NCBI GenBank assembly: GCA_018350325.1
Contig: JAEVLN010000004.1
Coordinates: forward strand, 4,197,668-4,261,667
DNA length: 64,000 nucleotides
Direction: 5' to 3'
Origin: Globodera rostochiensis
Taxonomy: Eukaryota; Nematoda; Chromadorea; Rhabditida; Heteroderidae
Made by a program: the position numbers and the translations under genes. The notes under the pieces were generated by a model that was not told where the DNA came from, ran no database searches, and saw nothing but the letters and a program-made list of their open reading frames with translations. Numbering within the stretch: position 1 is the stretch's first letter; each line of letters begins with the position of its first letter. This document shows, one piece after another, positions 48,606 through 60,273 of the stretch.

Positions 48606-51357
48606 ATGAATTTTCGTTACGATGAGCCGTCTATGGATGATTTGGAGAATGATGAGGAACTTCTTGCTGAACTGCTGTCTCTACAAGGTGCTGATGGCGA
48701 TGTCGTGGTGAATAAGGACAATAGAAAACTTCGTTTGAGTGATAGTTTATTGGCCTGATCTATTTCCCGTTTCCGTGTTAAGTACCGTTGGATGAACCGG
48801 GACCGCATCGAAATCTGGCGAGTAATGTTACTCCGGATGTCAATGATGGCATTCCGGTAGAAGAGACGCAGCAGGGCGAAGACATGGATGTGGACGACGA
48901 GGACTTATTGAATGAACTCAGTGAGCTAACCGGACCGTGCGAGGAACCGAGCCCAACAACTAAGAGAGAATTTCAAACGGGGCCGATAAATGGAAATGAA
49001 TTGGGCCAAACATTGGCGCTGCGCAATGTATCGCCCAAACGTATGAAAACATTGAACGAAGTTGAAAGTGCACCGATTGAGCAGGAAAGAAGTAGGAACC
49101 CGAGATTTTATTGAGGTTTTTAAGCTTTTTAGTTCCGATCGACCCTACAATTGAGCTTCCAAAGGGCCCTCCTCCAATACCGGTCAGGACTGCATCAATC
49201 TCGTTACCGGAAAAAGTGGAGTTCGCGAAGCAATCGATGCAAAAACCCGTTTTGGTTGAAACGACAGAAAAGACCATTGAGAGTGAAACACTTCTTGAAA
49301 ACCGCGCCAAGAATTTGCTGAATCGCCGTCGCAAACTTTATTTGGACCGTTCATTGGCAGCCAAACAGGCGAACGATCGGCCGGCAGCCATTGAAGCGTT
49401 CGAAACTGTGAAAATGTTCAACCATGCCCTGCGTTAGCTTTTAAACTGTTTTTTGGGGGTATGTACAGTTTAAGAAGCGATTGGCGAAGGGGCCCAACTG
49501 TCGGAGGAAGACCTCCGCCAAATCCCACCGAGCCCTCAGCCTTATAAATCCGCTTCAGCCAAAAACTCAACAATCAAGGTTTGATTCTTATTATTTATTA
49601 TTTTCTGCCAAAACTTTTTTAGCAACAACCGACAAAAGACCTCCCCTCGTCAGCTGTTGTTTCTGACAAGAACTACTTAATCGGTAAAGTCTTCATTTTT
49701 TATTCATTTGGCCTACCAACCGGATGTGAACCTGTTTATGATCTGACATTTTATTTTACCTTTACCATAACATAAATCTGCAGCGAATGCTCCGATGAGC
49801 GAAGACCTTAAATTGGTGTTGACACGACAATTATTGTTGAAGAAAGAGGCAATCGCCGCCAAACAAAACGGCGATCTCAACGCTGCCAAAGGTCTGTAAA
49901 TCTATCAAAAAATAGAGTGTTTAATAATATTTAATTTGAGGATAAAAACATACAAAAATTTAGAATTTCTCTCACTTGCGCTTCGTATGGACCAAATGGT
50001 TAGTTTTACTATCAATAAAGTCGTCATACTGCCAACATAGTCCAAAACTGACAAAAATTGTTAATAAGCTAAAAAGAGTCGATCTTGTGGTGGTATATAA
50101 CCCAACAATTGCATGTTTGGACTAATATAGGTGGAAGCTGCAAAATGCGGTGTTCCAATTGATGTTCAGCAACTTCCTGAACTCCACTCCAATACAAAAG
50201 CTCTGCCAAAAGCTGCCACCAAAATGGGAACCATTGACGAGCAAACTCTGCCAATGAGTATTTCATTATTGTCAAAATGTTTGCAATTATGATTCTTCAG
50301 AAAAGTGCAACCTTTTGGAAAAGGAGCTGATCAAACAAATTGACTTATGTGAGGAGAAAGCGAGCAAATTCCAATCGGCGGGCGATTCGAAGAACACACT
50401 TTTGTACGAGGGACTGCTTCAACAATCGAAAGTTTTACTCCGTAATTTGTGAATTGTTCAACATAAATCTCAGAAAGATCTGCAACGCGTTCAGCGAGCA
50501 ACCTTGGGACAGGCGCAACTTCCTGGGTGAGTGCAGCACTACTACTTTCAGTCTAAATCATCATTGACTTAATAAAAACTTTAATTTGTTCAGCTTCAAG
50601 TTGTTTGACCTGTCCTTGCCAGTGATTGAACTGAATTCCTCAATTCCTGACGACAAATTGGAGCTGAAAATAAGGAAAGTCGAACATCTGAAACTGCCCG
50701 AGGTTAAATTAGAAGACTTTTTCGATGATTGTTTGTTTGAAGGGTTGGAAACCATCGGACTGTGCCCTTTATGTGTTTTACAAATTCCCATTTCCACATG
50801 GGAACCATCAAACTGGGCGAACTTCCACAGTCAAAGGAACAATTTCGCCCGGTAAAATCCTCCAACTTTGCCTGAAATAAGATTTAAAATAGTGAGATTC
50901 TCTATTTATTTTAATTTATTCTCATATTTTAGAATCTATTTTTAGAGTTTTCGGATGTCTTTCTGTTGGACATAAACCGTAAAACCAAACAGCTATTGCG
51001 CATCTGCAAACGGCAGCCTATGAAACTGGAGGTTTCATTTTTAAAAATATGAGAAATAACTTTATTCAGGTTTACCAAAAGGGCGGCTTTTTGAGAAGTG
51101 ACAAATTGTTCGCGTGTGCCGATGTTTCATTGCAAGAATTGGAAAAAAGTGCGACCATTTGCAGCTTGTTTCCGATGTTGGAAGGTCGCAAGAAAACGGG
51201 TGGAAATGTTCAAGTTGAGGTTAGCGAACTCGGATCTTCAATTTATTTTTTGGTCAATGACATTTTAAATATTTAGATTCACATAAAAAGGCCTCTTGGG
51301 GATGCTTTTGATGCGACAACAAATGCCAAGCGTAAATGGGTGAAATTGGATAACTAA
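48606..51357 (+). CDS. CC2D1: CC2D1 / Lethal giant discs homologue
   Basis: Endosomal ESCRT-III (CHMP4/Shrub) binding protein that controls Notch and receptor sorting. The N-terminus is acidic (MNFRYDEPSMDDLENDEELL, then GEDMDVDDEDLLNELSELTG). Three DM14 repeats follow: NLLNRRRKLYLDRSLAAKQA (about 49312-49371), VLTRQLLLKKEAIAAKQNGD, and KELIKQIDLCEEKASKFQSA. The C-terminal C2 domain includes KLEVYQKGGFLRSDKLFACA and EGRKKTGGNVQVEIHIKRPL. DM14 repeats plus a terminal C2 domain with KGGFxRxDKL and K(T)GG define the CC2D1A/B/Lgd family. Several introns, including ones of 40-130 nt; a few exon edges between 49440 and 50080 are approximate. Third gene in the cluster. Confidence 0.88.
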
Positions 51358-51583
51358 AAGAATTTATATATTTTTTATTTTTTTCTCTACGGGAAATTTC
51401 ATGACAACATTTTTTACTTAACGCTGTGTACATTTTTATTTTTCATATCATAATTTTGTGCGGTAAATTTTTTATGCCTTTGTTTTCTTGTGTATATGTA
51501 AATATAAAATTGTTAAGGCTTCGTTTCAAATCTTTTATTCAAATTAAATATTATTGTTTAAATCGAATTTTGTCTGAGAAGCA
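51358..51583 (+). promoter_or_regulatory. Intercistronic region CC2D1-PAF1
   Basis: 226 bp, very T-rich. GAATTTTGTCTGAG ends 5 nt before the PAF1 ATG and could serve as acceptor; it is weaker than those upstream of CC2D1 and the PTB gene. Confidence 0.5.
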
Positions 51584-53838
51584 ATGGATCGACCATCGGC
51601 AAGTTCATTTTCTTTTGGTCGAAACCACGGGCACCATTCACAACACACACACAATTCCGCCAACCACCACTCGCACCAGCGGAGACGAGCACAAGAGTAA
51701 GTGTTTGGAATGATTCTCTTTCATTTAATCAGACGCGGCGGCATCGATTTAATCTGTCGGGCTAAGTATGGGAACACATTGCCTGATCTACCATTTGAAC
51801 CAAAGTTTTTGCAAAGCCCGTTTATTTCGTTGAACAGGTTCATAAAAAGAGCAAAATCCGCCCTAATTTCTTTCACCCTCACCAGATTCATTGGCTATAA
51901 ACCTTCCAGTTTGGAGAAGTGCTTCAGGTACGAGTTGCTAACGGAACCTGATCTGAATGTGAAGATTGATCTGATCGATCCGATGACGTATTATTGCGAT
52001 TCAAGCGAAAAGTTTTCGCTTGATCCGATTGATGAGCAACTGCTCGAAGACGAGAACCTGTCGCAATTAAACACTAGACGGTTTTGGCTCAAAATATATT
52101 CAGTTTCTTATGTTTTCTACAGGTCGATCCAACATCGAAAGGTCGTTCCGTGGATGAGGAAAACGGAGTACATCAGCACGGAGTTTAGCCGTTATGGAAT
52201 TGGTCAAACCGGAGCCGAGCGACCAGACACAAAAATTGGCTATGGAATGAAAAATCGCATCAAAAATGAGGTCTGTAGGTTATTGGTGCTTTTTTGTAAT
52301 TGTTGGGAATTAAGTTTAATGATCGGGGTTTTCGTTCCCGACCTTTCCCACTCCCGAGGGGTCGGGTAGCAACCCTAATTAATAATATTATGCATTATGG
52401 GATCATTTTTGTTAAGCCGTTCGAATACAAAGACCGCGATTCCCAAATTGCGGCCATTCAACGGACGTTCACTGAGGCTCAAAAGCCCATTCAACGCCAT
52501 TACAGCAAAGCTGGAGTGACTGCAGTCGAAGAAATTCCGATATTTCCAGATTTTGAGGTGTTTTTTGCAAACAATTGCAGAAACGGGAAATTAGAGGAAA
52601 AACGGGAACGATTTAAGACTTCATATTACATTGTTACGATTTCTTTCATCGAGAGTTTCCAAATAAAAATAAATGAAAGTGTTCCCGGTAGTTTTCTTTA
52701 ATTACCGAAAAACGGTCCCATTAATTCAATCAATGCTTTTGCGTTAAGCTGTGGAAGTATCCATTCGCTCAAGTGATTTTTGACGCCGATCCGTTGCCGT
52801 ACTGTAAGGAGTATCGGGAACAGAAGTTAATTGAAGCGATAATAAGGTTAACAGTTGCTCAATGTTGTGCAAAAAGCGATATGTAACTTAACCGCTTGAA
52901 ACAGGGGAATGGCTGACACGGAGGGGAATCAGTTTGTCGGCTATTTTGCTCCTCTTGATGAAGCACTTCAACAACGGATGGTCGATGACGATGAAGAATT
53001 TGGGTCGTACAAAGAGGGAATGGAGTGAGCTTTTGCTTTTACTTTGTTGGTCAGGTCAAACCAAGATTTGTAAAGCACACACTTTGGGATAAACGGAGTT
53101 TTTGGCACAACCGATGTCAAAAACTCTGTCTATTTCGTGAATACCCTTCTACTTATTTTAGCATTCAATTCCCCTTTTTCTGTTTACAGATATCATTATA
53201 AATTGGAGCGCGAGTACAACTGGTCCGTGCAAAATATTTCAACAAAAGGCTACGTCCAGGAGAATTATTTTCTGATTCGTCGAGGGTCTGTGTTTAATTA
53301 CATCGAATTGGACACGAAAGTGAAGCTGACGCGACGTCCAAGAAGTGGGCTGAAGAATACGGTTCTGTCGATTACTAACAGACAAATGAACAGCAAGGAA
53401 TTGGCTGCGATGGTAAAGACTGGGACTTAATTAGAAAAAAAAAAGATTATTTAACAGACAAGTCGAACCAACCAGCTTTTTGGCATCCAAGAGGAAGAAA
53501 TTGCGGAGGAGGAGGAAGAGACTGGTGAGAATGTGCCAGATAACGATGGGAAGGAGGAAGAGGAAGACAACGAGATGGAGCAGGATGGAGAAAGGATTAA
53601 CGAAGATGGAAACAAATCTGAAGATGTCGAAGAAGATAATGCGTCGTCGTCTCCAGCTTTGTCAAAAGAGGAAGAAAACGAAGATCGTGGCCAAAACGAA
53701 GAAGAAGATGGAGCTGTAAAGGGAAGGGATGGGGAGGAGCAAAGGAAGGAATCGGAAGAGGAAAGGTCTTCAGAAGAAGAAACTTTGTCAGAGTCGGAAG
53801 AAGAGAGTTCGGAGTTGGAGGAGGAGGAGGAGGGATGA
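51584..53838 (+). CDS. PAF1: RNA polymerase II-associated factor 1
   Basis: Core subunit of the nuclear PAF1 complex, which aids transcription elongation and histone modification. The His-rich N-terminus ([19 protein letters not shown]) is followed by [96 protein letters not shown] and [15 protein letters not shown], all collinear with PAF1. The C-terminus is a long Glu/Ser/Asp tract (53500-53838) typical of the family. About nine introns, all phase-consistent; those at 52273-52418 and 52557-52747 are longer and contain A/T-rich filler. Fourth gene of the cluster, 187 bp before RPB5, another Pol II-related gene. Confidence 0.94.
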
Positions 53839-54024
53839 GATTTGATGGGATTCTACTATTTTTTATTCGATGTTCGATGAGATTGGCTTAATTTTTAAAA
53901 CACAAATATTTTAATTGTGTAAATTTTTCTTCAATGTTTGCCGTTCATCTAGAATTATTGTGGCCTAAGCTACAAAATACTTATAATCGATGTATAAATT
54001 ATATATTAGAATATGATTTAAGTA
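53839..54024 (+). promoter_or_regulatory. Intercistronic region PAF1-RPB5
   Basis: 186 bp. ATATGATTTAAG ends about 2 nt before the RPB5 ATG and is a candidate trans-splice acceptor. Confidence 0.5.
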
Positions 54025-55003
54025 ATGGCGGACGATGAAGCGGAGACATTCAAACTTTGGCGTGTACGGAAGACGGTTATGCAGGTACTGCGGCAAATGC
54101 CATTTTTCGGGACAAACACAGCAATATGCCGTTGGTGGCACCTTGTTTTGTCATGAAATTCGCACTAAATTTTGAAATTTAACCAAATTGACAACCTTGT
54201 TAACCAAAATCCCATTCATAGGGGTGCGTTGTTAATTGCGTTAATGTGAGAGCTAATCAACAAAAGGTTGCAGATGTGTCATGATCGAGGCTATTTGGTC
54301 ACCCAGGATGAGTTGGACCAAACACTGGACCAGTTTAAGGACCAGTTCGGCGATCGGCCTAGTGAGAGAAGACCAGGGAGAGGGGAGCTGACAATTTTGG
54401 TGGCGCACAACGACGATCCCACTGGTAGGAGTGTTTAAGCTGACTGAAAACAGTCATTAATCGCCCATATTCGTTGTCACAGACCAGATGTACGTGTTTT
54501 TCCCGGACGACCCAAAAATCGGCATCAAAACCATCAAACAGATTTGTCAACAAATGCAGGAGCAGAACATCACACGGGCGATCATCGTGGTTCAAAATGG
54601 AATGACACCGAGCGCAAAACAGGTGATGAGGGAGGTTGGGGGGGGGTGTAAATAAACATAATGTTTTTAAGGCAATTGTGGACATGGCGCCTAAATACGT
54701 GCTTGAGCATTTTTTAGAGGCAGAACTGATGATAAACATCACGGAGCACGAGCTGGTTCCGGAACACGTTGTGATGAACAACGAAGAGAAGGCGGAACTG
54801 TTGGCGCGATAGTCAGTTTTTACGTCGCAGGCATTCCGATTCAGTCAAAATTGTTTAGCAAACTCAAAGAGAATCAACTCCCGCGCATCCAAGTCAGCGA
54901 TCCGGTGGCACGCTACTTCGGATTAAAACGAGGCCAAGTGGTCAAAATCATCCGTCCATCGGAAACGGCGGGCCGTTACATCACCTACCGAATTTGTAAC
55001 TGA
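54025..55003 (+). CDS. RPB5: RNA polymerase subunit RPB5 (RPABC1)
   Basis: Shared subunit of RNA polymerases I, II and III. Five exons. The protein reads [40 protein letters not shown], a jaw region with [18 protein letters not shown] and [18 protein letters not shown], then the conserved C-terminal assembly domain [38 protein letters not shown] and [20 protein letters not shown]. About 210 residues, as in other eukaryotes. Exon 1 ends at ATGCAG/GTACTG and joins at GTTGCAG/ATGTGT. The last intron uses a GTCAGT donor in the tyrosine codon after LLAR. Fifth gene of the cluster. Confidence 0.95.
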
Positions 55004-55172
55004 ATGAATTACCAAGTTGATGTTAAGCTCAGAACATTCTTTTTTTTATCAACTTGCATAAAATAAAAATAAAAATTGGTCTACATGGGAACGGATAGAC
55101 TCATGCCAACTTTCATAAACGAATTGAACGTGGTTATTTGAATGAATTTTGTATTTCAGCCGTTTTATAATA
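55004..55172 (+). promoter_or_regulatory. Intercistronic region RPB5-PTB gene
   Basis: 169 bp. GAATTTTGTATTTCAG ends 13 nt before the next ATG: a strong nematode acceptor consensus with no upstream exon of that gene, best explained by trans-splicing. Confidence 0.7.
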
Positions 55173-55712
55173 ATGGGTTCGTCGGCGTATCGCTTTGCTT
55201 ATTTGGGTTCCTTTCCGTTCAACGATAATTTGGGCCAAGGTTTAGAACACCTTCCCGACAACACAAAGGGTGCGCCGCTTCAGACAATTGAGGAACAACT
55301 CATCGACGCGGCTGAAATAGCACAATTGAGTGGTGAATTGACCCGTGCAAATGGCATCGGCGACTGTTTCTCCTCGACGGATACAATTGAATTGCGTCTC
55401 CTCTCCGGCTCTCTTCAATTTGTCCATTCCGACTCGCCAATTCCCTTCGAGCGAATTCCAATCCACAAAATCAAACACATCGTCAGCTTTGAGAATGGGG
55501 GAGGCGTCATAAATGTACTCCTCGTGGAAAGTTTTGCCTATTCGCCAGACCATCGAGTTGCCTTTGTCAACAGATGTCATTTATTCCAACCCAAAGGAAA
55601 CGGAGACGACGACGACGGCGGGGGATCGCTGACAGCAAAGGAATTTTGCAAGAAATTGCAGCAGAAATTTGAAGACATTCAATCGAAATTGACCGAACAG
55701 CCGCAGAAATGA
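55173..55712 (+). CDS. PTB/PID-like domain protein
   Basis: A single-exon gene of about 180 residues starting MGSSAYRFAYLGSFPFND. The features suggest a phosphotyrosine-binding (PID) fold: an initial YLGS strand, a helix, IELRLLSGSLQFVHSD, IPIHKIKHIVSFE, VESFAYSPDHRVAFVNRCHLF (the typical Y...RxxCHxF strand), and a C-terminal helix (LTAKEFCKKLQQKFEDIQ). PTB proteins usually bind NPxY peptides as adaptors. I cannot name the orthologue. An in-frame start at 55149 lies before the acceptor and is disfavoured. Lack of introns is odd beside intron-rich neighbours and could reflect a short ancestral exon set or retroposition. It is the last gene of the cluster. Confidence 0.7.
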   Translation: MGSSAYRFAYLGSFPFNDNLGQGLEHLPDNTKGAPLQTIEEQLIDAAEIAQLSGELTRANGIGDCFSSTDTIELRLLSGSLQFVHSDSPIPFERIPIHKIKHIVSFENGGGVINVLLVESFAYSPDHRVAFVNRCHLFQPKGNGDDDDGGGSLTAKEFCKKLQQKFEDIQSKLTEQPQK

Positions 55713-56753
55713 AATGATTTTACATATTTGACGACGAGAAGACTATAAAAATATTATTTTTAATCCTAAAAACATTGGAAAAGGGTCTACCAGTCCGAAT
55801 CCAGCAGACATACAATGTACGATCGTTTATGTTTTTGTAGGATTAAGCTCAGCAGGGCTCTCCATGGACGCAAAAAAAAGAAGCGAATTAATGTTTAAAT
55901 CTTTCAAAAGATTTATTCAAAAAGCGTTGGCGTTATGTAGGAAATAGCTTTTAAATATGGCATTGGGCGGTTTGGCGTTATGTCATATAAATTTTTTGCA
56001 CAGAGCTTGGAAAAACATTTTCCCAATAAGTTTTCTTAGCTCAAATCATTTTTAAGCCCACTTATTATAATTAATAGGAGGTTAATTTGCAATAGACTAA
56101 AAGCCGAAATGCTACTTTCGATATTACTAGTATATAATAAATGAGAGGGCATTTACTGTTGGAGGAGGGAGTTGGGACGGAGGTAAAACGCGTGTCAACT
56201 TTCAAATGCAACTTTGAAATTGTCCCGGGTTCGACCGGCTCAAACTGAACTTCCTAAAATCCAGAATTGAAAATTTTTTGCAGGAGCAGCTGTTGTGAGC
56301 GAGACCAGAAACTTTGGAGAAATTGTGAGCAGAAAAGCGGCGGAAGTTTTTAAAAAAGCAAAAAAAAAGTACGATTTGATTCCAGAAATTTTTTTTTGCC
56401 ATTCTTTATTACAAAACGCCAGAAAAATCAATTTGTTGGCATGTTTCCCACGAATCATGGCTGGCGGGGGCCGATCAGTTCAGTCACATCAAATTTATCT
56501 TTTTAAAAAGATACCATTCGAAAGCTCTGCTTGAGATAACGCATAACTGATAGCGCTTTTCCGATGCGAAAATTGTGCCCCCATGAAAAGTTGCACAAAA
56601 CGCGTGTTTGAAGTGCGCAGTGAATGAATTGTTTGTTTATTCAGAAAATAAATTTAAGCAAAACAGAAGAATACGTGCCAATGTCATAGTCAATGTGTCA
56701 AGGAGACCCAAAAAAAAGTTGGTTTCAGATAGACGTCGCCGGGACGCGCAGAG
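55713..56753. other. Spacer, no gene recognised
   Basis: A/T-rich sequence between the 3' end of the PTB gene (+) and the 3' end of the small heat-shock gene (-). Open frames at 56202-56534 show no domain. Confidence 0.5.
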
Positions 56754-57127
56754 CTACTCCTGCTCCACCGCCTTCTTCACCACAATGGGAATGGCGCGCT
56801 TCCCATCGCCCGTGGTCTTCATGCCGGTGATGCACAAGCCATCCGCGTGCAGCTCGCATTTGATGCTCTCCTTTTGGAGGAATGAGCACACGACGACAAA
56901 ACTGGCGGTGCACCGATTCGCCTAAAATGTGCCGAAATTTTAGCGTCATTTTTGATTAAGGACGCCTATTTTGGTGGAAATTTTAAATGGGGATAACCCG
57001 AACATTTTTTCTAACGGTTTGGTCTCGAATTCGTGAACGGCATAATCTCTCAACAAAACTGACCCTGGTTCTGCTCGCGGTGTTCACCCTCCAAAATGAT
57101 CTCATTGTCCTTCAATTCAACCTTAAT
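56754..57127 (-). CDS. Small heat-shock protein (HSP20), partial, frameshifted
   Basis: Two exons of an alpha-crystallin domain chaperone. Exon 57127-57064 reads IKVELKDNEIILEGEHREQN and ends with a GTCAGT donor in phase 1. The next, 56921-56754, continues ESVHRQFCRRVLIP then, one frame over, ESIKCELHADGLCITGMK and KRAIPIVVKKAVEQE and stop. The strand order (DNExxLEGEH, VxRxFxRRxxLP, ADGxLxI) is the HSP20 core. The shift occurs at the AAAA run at 56872-56875; losing one A would restore the frame. Either the base count is wrong in the assembly or the gene is a pseudogene. The N-terminal exon was not found; it should lie beyond the minisatellite at 57154-59034. Confidence 0.72.
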
Positions 57128-57153
57128 CTCGTTAGAAAGGAAACCGCTGACAG

Positions 57154-59034
57154 TATTGGCTCTTTTGTGTTTGATAGATTGGCTCTTTTGGGTTTGATAG
57201 ATTGGCTCTTTTGTGTTTTGATAGATTGGCTCTTTTGTGTTTGATAGATTGGCTCTTTTGTGTTTGATAGATTGGCTCTTTTGTGTTTGATAGATTGGCT
57301 CTTTTGGGTTTTGATAGATTGGCTCTTTTGTGTTTGATAGATTGGCTCTTTTGTGTTTGATAGATTGGCTCTTTTGTGTTTGATAGATTGGCTCTTTTGT
57401 GTTTGATAGATTGGCTCTTTTGGGTTTGATAGATTGGCTCTTTTGTGTTTGATAGATTGGCTCTTTTGTGTTTGATAGATTGGCTCTTTTGGGTTTGATA
57501 GATTGGCTCTTTTGTGTTTGATAGATTGGCTCTTTTGTGTTTGATAGATTGGCTCTTTTGTGTTTGATAGATTGGCTCTTTTGTGTTTGATAGATTGGCT
57601 CTTTTGTGTTTTGATAGATTGGCTCTTTTGTGTTTGATAGATTGGCTCTTTTGTGTTTGATAGATTGGCTCTTTTGGGTTTGATAGATTGGCTCTTTTGG
57701 GTTTTGATAGATTGGCTCTTTTGTGTTTGATAGATTGGCTCTTTTGTGTTGTTTGATAGATTGGCTCTTTTGTGTTTGATAGATTGGCTCTTTGTGTTTT
57801 AGATTGGCTCTTTTGTTGATAGATTGGCTCTTTTGTGTTTGATAGATTGGCTCTTTTGTGTTTGATAGATTGGCTCTTTTGTGTTTGATAGATTGGCTCT
57901 TTTGTGTTTGATAGATTGGCTCTTTTGTGTTTGATAGATTGGCTCTTTTGTGTTTGATAGATTGGCTCTTTTGTGTTTGATAGATTGGCTCTTTTGTGTT
58001 TGATAGATTGGCTCTTTTGTGTTTGATAGATTGGCTCTTTTGTGTTTGATAGATTGGCTCTTTTGTGTTTGATAGATTGGCTCTTTTGTGTTTGATAGAT
58101 TGGCTCTTTTGTGTTTGATAGAAGATTGGCTCTTTTGTGTTTGATAGATTGGCTCTTTGTTTGATAGATTGGTTTTGTGTTTGATAGATTGGCTCTTTTG
58201 TGTTTGATAGATTGGCTCTTTTGTGTTTGATAGATTGGCTCTTTTGTGTTTGATAGATTGGCTCTTTTGTGTTTGATAGATTGGCTCTTTTGTGTTTGAT
58301 AGATTGGCTCTTTTGGGTTTGATAGATTGGCTCTTTTGTGTTTGATAGATTGGCTCTTTTGTGTTTGATAGATTGGCTCTTTTGTGTTTGATAGATTGGC
58401 TCTTTTGTGTTTGATAGATTGGCTCTTTTGTGTTTGATAGATTGGCTCTTTTGTGTTTGATAGATTGGCTCTTTTGTGTTTGATAGATTGGCTCTTTTGT
58501 GTTTGATAGATTGGCTCTTTTGGGTTTGATAGATTGGCTCTTTTGGGTTTTGATAGATTGGCTCTTTTGTGTTTGATAGATTGGCTCTTTTGTGTTTGAT
58601 AGATTGGCTCTTTTGTGTTTGATAGATTGGCTCTTTTGTGTTTGATAGATTGGCTCTTTTGTGTTTGATAGATTGGCTCTTTTGTGTTTGATAGATTGGC
58701 TCTTTTGTGTTTGATAGATTGGCTCTTTTGGGTTTGATAGATTGGCTCTTTTGTGTTTTGATAGATTGGCTCTTTTGTGTTTGATAGATTGGCTCTTTTG
58801 TGTTTGATAGATTGGCTCTTTTGTGTTTGATAGATTGGCTCTTTTGGGTTTTGATAGATTGGCTCTTTTGTGTTTGATAGATTGGCTCTTTTGTGTTTGA
58901 TAGATTGGCTCTTTTGTGTTTGATAGATTGGCTCTTTTGTGTTTGATAGATTGGCTCTTTTGTGTTTGATAGATTGGCTCTTTTGTGTTTGATAGATTGG
59001 CTCTTTTGGGTTTTGATAGATTGGCTCTTTTATT
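57154..59034 (-). repeat. 23-bp minisatellite in small-HSP intron
   Basis: About 82 copies of GATTGGCTCTTTTGTGTTTG + ATA. Main variants are TTTTGGGTTT for TTTTGTGTTT and an extra T (GTTTTGATA). A 643-residue minus-strand open frame spans it because 23 bp x 3 = 69 bp reads as 23 residues with no stop in any frame; it is not a real protein. The array ends ~25 nt from the acceptor of the HSP20 exon. Confidence 0.97.
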
Positions 59035-59535
59035 AGAAAAGTTAATTTAAAAAATAGATGCAATGATCAACTGAGCAGAAGAACTGGGTTTTTATAAACA
59101 TTTCAGTAAGAAATTTGTGGAAAATTATAAAACATAACGCCAAACGTCACAGAAATAACCGCACAATGAAATGTGGGTTAGGTTTTTATTTCCTAAAAAC
59201 CCCCCAAGAAAGTTACCTAGTAGTTCAATAGTTCCTCAAAAGCCTCAAAATAGGCACTAAAATGGCCTAAATTGTTCCTAAAAAGTCTCAAAATTAGTGA
59301 TGTAAGTGGCCAAAAATTTTTTATTCACACTAAGCTAAAATTTTTGAAAAATATGGATCCCTAATTTTAATTTGCATTTTTCGGGTGCATATTTTTTGGT
59401 CTCAAAAAAATGTCCATCTTTAGAGGGTGCATTTTTCGGTTTAGGTGCCTATTTTGAGATTTTTCGAGCCTAAAAACCTCACTAGTAATTAGTTCCATAA
59501 AATGCAAATCTAATGCCCAAACTTCAACCGACTTT

Positions 59536-59882
59536 GGTAATACTTAAGTTTGTTGCCCCCCATTTTTGAAAAAAATACATGTTTTTTTCAAAGTCGATAA
59601 AGTGATGTTTCTAGGGGTATTCCGGGGCTTAGAATCCGAATCCGACCTCCATTTTGACCTATTCGAACCCTGGAATGATTTTGAGGCCAAAATTAATTTT
59701 TGAGAAATTTTGAGTTTTTGAAGAATTTTTCGAATTCGGGTTCAAGGTTCGAAATGGGTCGAAACGGAGGTCAGATTTGGATTCTACGCCCCGGAATACC
59801 CCTAGAAAACACCTTTTTACCTGACTTTGAAAAAAAAATGTATTTTTTTCAAAAATGGGGGCAACAAACTTAAGTATTACCC
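59536..59882. mobile_element. 347-bp foldback element
   Basis: The left arm starts GGTAATACTTAAGTTTGTTG and the right arm ends CAACAAACTTAAGTATTACC. Arms of ~120-140 nt stay complementary through TCTAGGGGTATTCCGGGGC (left) and GCCCCGGAATACCCCTAGA (right). Fragments of similar arms appear near 2340-2420, 27680-27780 and 31730-31790. Confidence 0.85.
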
Positions 59883-59967
59883 CGACTTTTTTCACACTTT
59901 GCTCGTTTTAGCCAATATTTTGTTCTGATGAGTCAGCGGACAACCCCAGTTTTTCGGTTAACCGGGT

Positions 59968-60112
59968 GCAGGGCTTTTAAACCTGGGTTTTCAAAATTTT
60001 AATTAAATTTTTTTAAATTGCCACTCAAAATAAACCGGTATGTTATCAAAAAACCCGGTTAACCGGGTACGAAATCATAACTCGTCCCCAAATCCCAGTT
60101 TTAAAGCCGGTC
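59968..60112. mobile_element. Short inverted-repeat element
   Basis: GCAGGGCTTTTAAACCTGGG at the left and CCCAGTTTTAAAGCCGG at the right are imperfect inverted repeats bracketing ~145 bp. GGTTAACCGGGT occurs just outside and inside the element. Confidence 0.6.
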
Positions 60113-60273
60113 ATCTCCTACCCTATTAGAAAACATAATTTTCTGTGAGGATGTCATTTTCTGTCATCGACAAACAAAGCGCTGAAAGTTCTTTTGATGA
60201 AAGTAATTTAAACATATTTTTAATTTAATGATTTGACTTATAAGTTATAACCATTCGCTTTTTTGAAGTGCCA

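Larger units (their letters stand above)
59035..60273. other. Intergenic region with inverted-repeat elements
   Basis: No exon seen. It contains the foldback element at 59536-59882 and the inverted-repeat element at 59968-60112. A weak inverted pair (AGTGATGTAAG / CTCACTAGTAA) brackets 59296-59490. Confidence 0.5.

Noticed and set aside
57132..59063. 643-residue EPIYQTQKSQ repeat protein
   Set aside because: A 23-bp unit without stops is open in every frame; it lies in the small-HSP intron and has no flanking unique coding sequence.
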